This document shows positions 59,942 through 64,000 of a DNA stretch of 64,000 nt, in pieces. Position 1 is the stretch's first letter. Every line of letters starts with the position of its first letter. The notes below the pieces were generated by a model. That model did not search any database. It was not told the DNA's origin and saw nothing but the letters and a program-made list of their open reading frames with translations. The position numbers were made by a program, and so were the translations under genes. Source of the stretch: Nitrosomonas sp. (lineage in GTDB: Bacteria > Pseudomonadota > Gammaproteobacteria > Burkholderiales > Nitrosomonadaceae); assembly GCA_019635215.1 (NCBI GenBank), contig JAHBZZ010000002.1:282990-346989 (forward strand), given 5' to 3'.

Positions 59942-59955
59942 CTACCACCTCTCCT

Positions 59956-60153
59956 TTATGCATATGGCAACATCGAATGAACCGACGCAGCATCGCTCGG
60001 ATGAACGTTGACTATTCCTCTGAGTTGACGTTTATTCTTTGTCGTCTTCTTCGTCAGTATATGACGCTTAAAAGCCTGCGCACGTTTAATACTCCCACTT
60101 GCACGCACTTTAAAGCGTTTTGCAGCACTACTTTTGGTTTTCATCTTAGGCAT
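59956..60153 (-). CDS. rpmI: 50S ribosomal protein L35
   Basis: Ribosomal protein of 65 residues, strongly basic. The [20 protein letters not shown] start, [16 protein letters not shown] middle and the LPYA end are typical. A near-perfect AGGAGG ribosome-binding site lies 7 nt before the ATG. It follows infC by 131 bp, an intergenic stretch where L20-mediated repression of the operon would act. Confidence 0.97.
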   Translation of the reverse strand: MPKMKTKSSAAKRFKVRASGSIKRAQAFKRHILTKKTTKNKRQLRGIVNVHPSDAASVHSMLPYA

Positions 60154-60284
60154 TGAATCCTCCTTATAATATGATTATAGGTGTTTTCATATATCTTCAC
60201 GAAAAACTTTTAGAACCTTTCATCACTTGTATTTTTCTGCTGTTTTAGTTCCTGATAGACTTTATTTATCATCTATACAAGTTA

Positions 60285-60854
60285 CTATGTGGATGCAGAA
60301 TCACTGACTATTGTCTTCGTTTTACCTGTTTTTGATTCCTTCTTCTTTGGTGATAACACCATCACCATCTGCCTACCTTCCATTTTAGGAAATTGTTCCA
60401 CTATCGCATATGACTCAAGATCATCTCGTACACGCTCAAGAATCCGCACACCAAATTCCTGATGCGCCATCTCACGACCACGAAATCGTAATGTCACCTT
60501 GACTTTATCACCCTCGTTCAAGAAATTCACCAAGTTACGCAGCTTAATTCGGTAATCGCCTTCATCCGTATTCGGTCTAAATTTAATTTCTTTTATTTGT
60601 ACTTGCTTTTGTTTCAGCTTCGCATCGTGCTTTCGTTTGCTTTCCTGATAGCGAAACTTCCCATAATCCATCAACCTGCACACCGGTGGCAGTGCTGTCG
60701 GCGCTATCTCCACAAGGTCCACACCTGCCTCTTCGGCCAGTTCATTAGCTTCAGCCAACCTCACTATACCTATTTGTTCTCCGTCTATACCGATTAAGCG
60801 CACTTCTGGCACATCTATTTCATTATTTATACGTGCTGTCTTTTCTTGTACTAT
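60285..60854 (-). CDS. infC: translation initiation factor IF-3 with non-canonical AUA start
   Basis: IF-3 of 189 residues, which prevents premature subunit joining and proofreads initiation codons. The GTG at 60812 lies inside the conserved N-terminal domain: the in-frame upstream sequence [13 protein letters not shown] belongs to the family (compare RINGEI of E. coli). No ATG, GTG or TTG exists there; ATA at 60852-60854 stands 7 nt after GGAGA, while an ATT at 60858-60860 is too close to it. IF-3 genes are known to use AUU-like starts for autogenous control, so an AUA start is credible. The gene follows thrS by 29 nt. Confidence 0.92.
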   Translation of the reverse strand: MVQEKTARINNEIDVPEVRLIGIDGEQIGIVRLAEANELAEEAGVDLVEIAPTALPPVCRLMDYGKFRYQESKRKHDAKLKQKQVQIKEIKFRPNTDEGDYRIKLRNLVNFLNEGDKVKVTLRFRGREMAHQEFGVRILERVRDDLESYAIVEQFPKMEGRQMVMVLSPKKKESKTGKTKTIVSDSAST

Positions 60855-60883
60855 GGCAATTCTCCATATAATTCAAATGAAAA

Positions 60884-62791
60884 TCATCGCCTTAATTCTA
60901 CTTCTTTCTTAAGGCGTTCGATCAAATTCTCTAATGACATTTGTCCCAAATCTTGTCCGCCACGAACACGTACAGAAACTTGATTGGTATTTATTTCCGC
61001 GTCGCCAACAATGATTTGGTAAGGAAGTTTCTGCAAACTATGTTCACGGATTTTATAGGTTATTTTCTCATTTCTCAAGTCTTGTATCACCCGAAATCCG
61101 TGCTGTTTTAATTCTTTTGTCACTTTTTCCACATATTCAGCTTGTCCCCTGGATATATTCAGTACGGCAACTTGAACCGGAGCCAACCATAGAGGAAACG
61201 CCCCCGCATAATGTTCTATCAAAATACCAATAAAACGCTCCAATGATCCCAGAATAGCTCTATGCAGCATAACCGGTATTTGCCGTGTATTATCTTCGGC
61301 AACATATTCTGCACCTAAACGTTCGGGCATCGAAAAATCCAGCTGCAAAGTGCCACACTGCCATATTCGACCTATGCAGTCTCTCAATGCGAACTCTATT
61401 TTTGGTCCATAAAATGCACCTTCCCCCGGTTGTAACTCCCATTCTAATCCTGCTTGCTTAAGCGCAGTCTCTAATGCACCTTCAGATTTATCCCACTGCG
61501 TATCTGAACCGACCCGCTTTGTCGGACGCGTCGACAGCTTGACCAGGATATCTTGAAATCCGAAGTCTGCATAAACAAGCTTTAACAGATTAATAAATTT
61601 AACCACTTCTCCGCGAATTTGATCTTCTGTACAAAAAATATGCGCATCATCCTGTGTAAATCCGCGAACGCGCATAACACCGTGCAGTGCACCCGAAGCT
61701 TCATTACGATGACACGAGCCAAACTCTGCAAATCTCAAGGGCAGATCGCGATAACTCCTGAGTCCTTGTTTGAATACCTGCACATGCCCAGGACAGTTCA
61801 TCGGTTTAATCGCAAAGCTTCTATCTTCAGTCTCTGTTATGAACATATTTTCTCGGAAATTATCCCAGTGGCCGGATTGCTTCCACAATTCTTTGTCCAA
61901 AACTTGTGGTGTTCGAATCTCATGATACTCATTTTCATGCTGAATATTTCGCATATATTGCTCAATCTGCTGCCACAAAGCCCAGCCTTTCGGATGCCAG
62001 AAAACCATGCCGGGAGCTTCTTCTTGCATATGAAACAAATCCAGTTGCTTACCTATTTTACGATGATCTCTTTTTTCAGCTTCTTCGAGTCTATGCAAGT
62101 AATTATTCTGATCCTCTTTAGTTATCCACGCTGTTCCGTAGATTCTCTGGAGCATTTCATTTTTTGAATCACCGCGCCAATAAGCACCAGCCACTTTCAT
62201 CAATTTAAATATCTTGAGCTTAGCGGTGCTTAGAACGTGAGGGCCGCGACACAAATCAGTAAAGTTACCTTGTGTATACAGCGTTAAATCTTCCTCCCCA
62301 GGTATAGATTCAATAATTTGCGCTTTATAGTGCTCCCCTAATTGCTTAAAAAAATTGATAGCTTCCGAGCGTTCCCAGACTTTTCTTTCGATCTTGATAT
62401 TCCGTCTGCTTATTTCAACCATTCGTTTTTCTATTGCAGTAAGATCTTCCGGCGTAAACGGGCGTTCATAAGAAAAATCATAGTAAAAACCGTCTTCAAT
62501 TACAGGCCCGATCGTCACCTGCGCCTCAGGAAATAATTCTTTTACAGCATGTGCCAACAAATGTGCACTGGAATGTCTGATAATTTCGAGACCTTCCGAA
62601 TCTTTTTCTGTAATGATCGCGAGATCACTATCCTCTTCAATCAAACGATCAAGATCGACCAATTTACCGTTCACCCTTCCTGCTAGGGCCGCGCGCGCCA
62701 AACCCGGCCCTATCGAGGCTACCACATCGATTACGGTCACAGGTTGTTCAAATATTCGCTCTGAGCCATCCGGCAATCGAATCACAGTCAC
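60884..62791 (-). CDS. thrS: threonine--tRNA ligase
   Basis: Class II aminoacyl-tRNA synthetase, 635 residues. Domains in order: TGS domain (~1-60), editing (SAD) domain with the zinc/catalytic [10 protein letters not shown] motif near residue 72, the class II catalytic core (~240-530), and a C-terminal anticodon-binding domain (~540-635). The start is GTG at 62791, about 8 nt after AGGAA. It heads the translation cluster with infC. Confidence 0.97.
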   Translation of the reverse strand: MTVIRLPDGSERIFEQPVTVIDVVASIGPGLARAALAGRVNGKLVDLDRLIEEDSDLAIITEKDSEGLEIIRHSSAHLLAHAVKELFPEAQVTIGPVIEDGFYYDFSYERPFTPEDLTAIEKRMVEISRRNIKIERKVWERSEAINFFKQLGEHYKAQIIESIPGEEDLTLYTQGNFTDLCRGPHVLSTAKLKIFKLMKVAGAYWRGDSKNEMLQRIYGTAWITKEDQNNYLHRLEEAEKRDHRKIGKQLDLFHMQEEAPGMVFWHPKGWALWQQIEQYMRNIQHENEYHEIRTPQVLDKELWKQSGHWDNFRENMFITETEDRSFAIKPMNCPGHVQVFKQGLRSYRDLPLRFAEFGSCHRNEASGALHGVMRVRGFTQDDAHIFCTEDQIRGEVVKFINLLKLVYADFGFQDILVKLSTRPTKRVGSDTQWDKSEGALETALKQAGLEWELQPGEGAFYGPKIEFALRDCIGRIWQCGTLQLDFSMPERLGAEYVAEDNTRQIPVMLHRAILGSLERFIGILIEHYAGAFPLWLAPVQVAVLNISRGQAEYVEKVTKELKQHGFRVIQDLRNEKITYKIREHSLQKLPYQIIVGDAEINTNQVSVRVRGGQDLGQMSLENLIERLKKEVELRR

Positions 62792-62862
62792 TTATTATTT
62801 CCTATTAATTTTATTCAAAACAATCCAAATACACAGTCATATATAAACTGGTAATTGTTTTT

Positions 62863-63606
62863 TTATACCAGTTTGATAAGTTTTTGCAATCCGCGCAAAC
62901 AAATTGGTGCAAACCCTATTGCTACCGCATCAACAAGACAGTACCAAGCGGCAACACCGCTCGGTGGATTGCCTTGCGACCAATCAAAAACTGGCTCTAT
63001 AGCCGCCCATCTCCATGTACCGGCTGCTGTACCAATGATTTCAAGCCATGTACATATAAAAAAAGCACCCAGATAAACCAAAGGCGATCGTCCCTTTAAT
63101 ACACATATCACAAAAATTACAAACAAAAATGCACCCACTTGATCACCTTGTTCCGGTATTCCGCTGATCCCCCACAGAGACCATAATCCCCCCGTCACGA
63201 ATACAAAAACTGCAATTTTGCGCACATACATCTGAAAAAAACCTGACCGAGCTAGTGCAACAGCGGTTAAGTAAACCATACCATGACCTGGCGGAACATA
63301 ATGCGGTACATTTCCAAAACGATATGTATATCCTTCCATATAGATAGAAGCAAAATGTTCACCGGCTGTTGCGAACGCAACTGCAATCATCACTTGCATT
63401 CGAACTTCCTTATTTTCTCCAATGAGGAGTCCAAATAAAAAAATCCATGCGATAACACCAAGCAAATTCTGTACTTCCAGACTCGCACTACCATCTATGA
63501 CAAGACTTACTGCTACGCAAAAAAATGTAAATCCTGCTATAAAATAATCGCGACTACGATGTGGGTATTGTACGCTGGATTGTGATAAATGATTCAACAT
63601 AAACAT
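62863..63606 (-). CDS. polytopic membrane protein of unknown function
   Basis: I do not recognise this 247-residue protein. It has about seven or eight hydrophobic segments through its length, with conserved-looking polar residues inside, such as GEHFASIYMEGYTYRF near residue 82 and GHGMVYLTAV near 108, and WRWAAIEPVFDW near 200. Histidines and glutamates in membrane segments suggest an enzyme or transporter, but nothing specific can be said. It lies 71 bp before thrS on the same strand. An intrinsic terminator ends only a few bases before its ribosome-binding site (GGGGA). Confidence 0.65.
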   Translation of the reverse strand: MFMLNHLSQSSVQYPHRSRDYFIAGFTFFCVAVSLVIDGSASLEVQNLLGVIAWIFLFGLLIGENKEVRMQVMIAVAFATAGEHFASIYMEGYTYRFGNVPHYVPPGHGMVYLTAVALARSGFFQMYVRKIAVFVFVTGGLWSLWGISGIPEQGDQVGAFLFVIFVICVLKGRSPLVYLGAFFICTWLEIIGTAAGTWRWAAIEPVFDWSQGNPPSGVAAWYCLVDAVAIGFAPICLRGLQKLIKLV

Positions 63607-63611
63607 TCCCC

Positions 63612-63636
63612 AAAAAAAAACCCGCTTAAGCGGGTT
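63612..63636 (-). terminator. intrinsic terminator abutting the start of the membrane-protein gene
   Basis: AACCCGCTTAAGCGGGTT (63619-63636) is a fully palindromic stem. On the minus strand it is followed by nine T (63612-63620) and then at once by GGGGA, the ribosome-binding site of the gene starting at 63606. It is either the terminator of a transcript from outside the window or an attenuator in the leader of that gene. Confidence 0.75.
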
Positions 63637-64000
63637 ATTACTTTTATGATATATGATTAAAGTAATAATACTTCAATTCAGTTATATTCTGTTCCTAGAA
63701 TCTCTATTTTCAAGATTTCATTCAAGAGAATGCAATGCAAAGGCAAAATCGAACGAAAAACGGATCATACTAAAAGTATGTAAGTTCTGAGTTCGATTCT
63801 AATCGCGATAATGCATCCTTTAGTGAGATCTTGAACTGATTCTTAGCATCAGGTATGTACAGTTTAATTCACTTCTTATACGAGAATACTTTTTTCAATT
63901 CATAGCGTAGTCTAAATTTGATCTAGGCCATGCATCATATCACTATATAAGAATCACTAAATTTTTAACGTATTTAACCCGTTTAAAAATCCAACAAATC
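63637..64000. other. non-coding end of the window
   Basis: About 360 bp with no open frame of useful length on either strand. A small CATACT-aaa-AGTATG hairpin is visible near 63765-63780. If the transcript that ends at 63612 starts here, this region is an untranslated leader or a small RNA. I see no tRNA or known RNA family. Confidence 0.4.

Noticed and set aside
62845-62874. Inverted repeat AAACTGGTA/TACCAGTTT at the end of the membrane-protein gene
   Set aside because: Overlaps the stop codon, is A+T-rich and lacks a T-run on the minus strand, so it is not supported as a terminator.

Overview
The window looks like chromosomal DNA of a chemolithoautotrophic betaproteobacterium, most probably Nitrosomonas or a close relative (Nitrosomonadaceae). 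This is inferred from gene content and order: a dcw cluster, a cysI-DUF934-cysH-cysD-cysN sulfate-assimilation operon, phosphoribulokinase, a surE-pcm-nlpD block, an ihfA-merR-tRNA-Pro block, and moderate G+C. No 16S gene is present to settle the taxon.

Layout. 1-8,000 (minus strand): mraZ, rsmH, ftsL, ftsI, murE, murF, mraY and the start of murD, with 4-11 bp overlaps and a promoter covered by MraZ-type repeats. 8,400-13,200: a MOP-family flippase, a RhlE-type DEAD-box helicase, hemJ, dodecin and a retropepsin-like peptidase. 13,290-22,620 (minus): the assimilatory sulfur operon (small orphan protein, CysI, DUF934, APS-type CysH, CysD, CysN, then a 1179-aa multidomain flavo/Fe-S protein that may replace CysJ), with cysB divergent. 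24,250-26,400: class I aldolase, His-tailed cytochrome c, BolA. 26,500-32,565 (minus): lon, clpX, clpP, tig, followed by tRNA-Leu, an SDR, and groES-groEL with a CIRCE operator and a clear terminator.

36,000-44,700 is the accessory part. It holds a secreted subtilisin-like protease whose ribosome-bound ATG is out of frame behind a heptanucleotide tandem repeat (possible phase variation), a secreted partner protein, a degraded pile-up of IS982, IS256 and IS630 copies, an REC-EAL protein and a small lipoprotein.

44,760-55,900 contains uvrD, phosphoribulokinase, a tandemly duplicated pair of secreted/lipoprotein genes, a TIGR04073-like gene, ygfX-nlpD-pcm-surE (no rpoS next to nlpD), tRNA-Pro, a MerR regulator and ihfA. 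55,900-63,640 (minus) is the classic translation cluster thrS-infC-rpmI-rplT-pheS-pheT, where infC appears to start at AUA, preceded by an unknown membrane protein whose SD directly abuts an intrinsic terminator.

The best candidates for something new are the heptamer-controlled protease operon, the duplicated envelope gene pair, the large flavoprotein of the sulfur operon, and the attenuator-like hairpin at 63,612-63,636.
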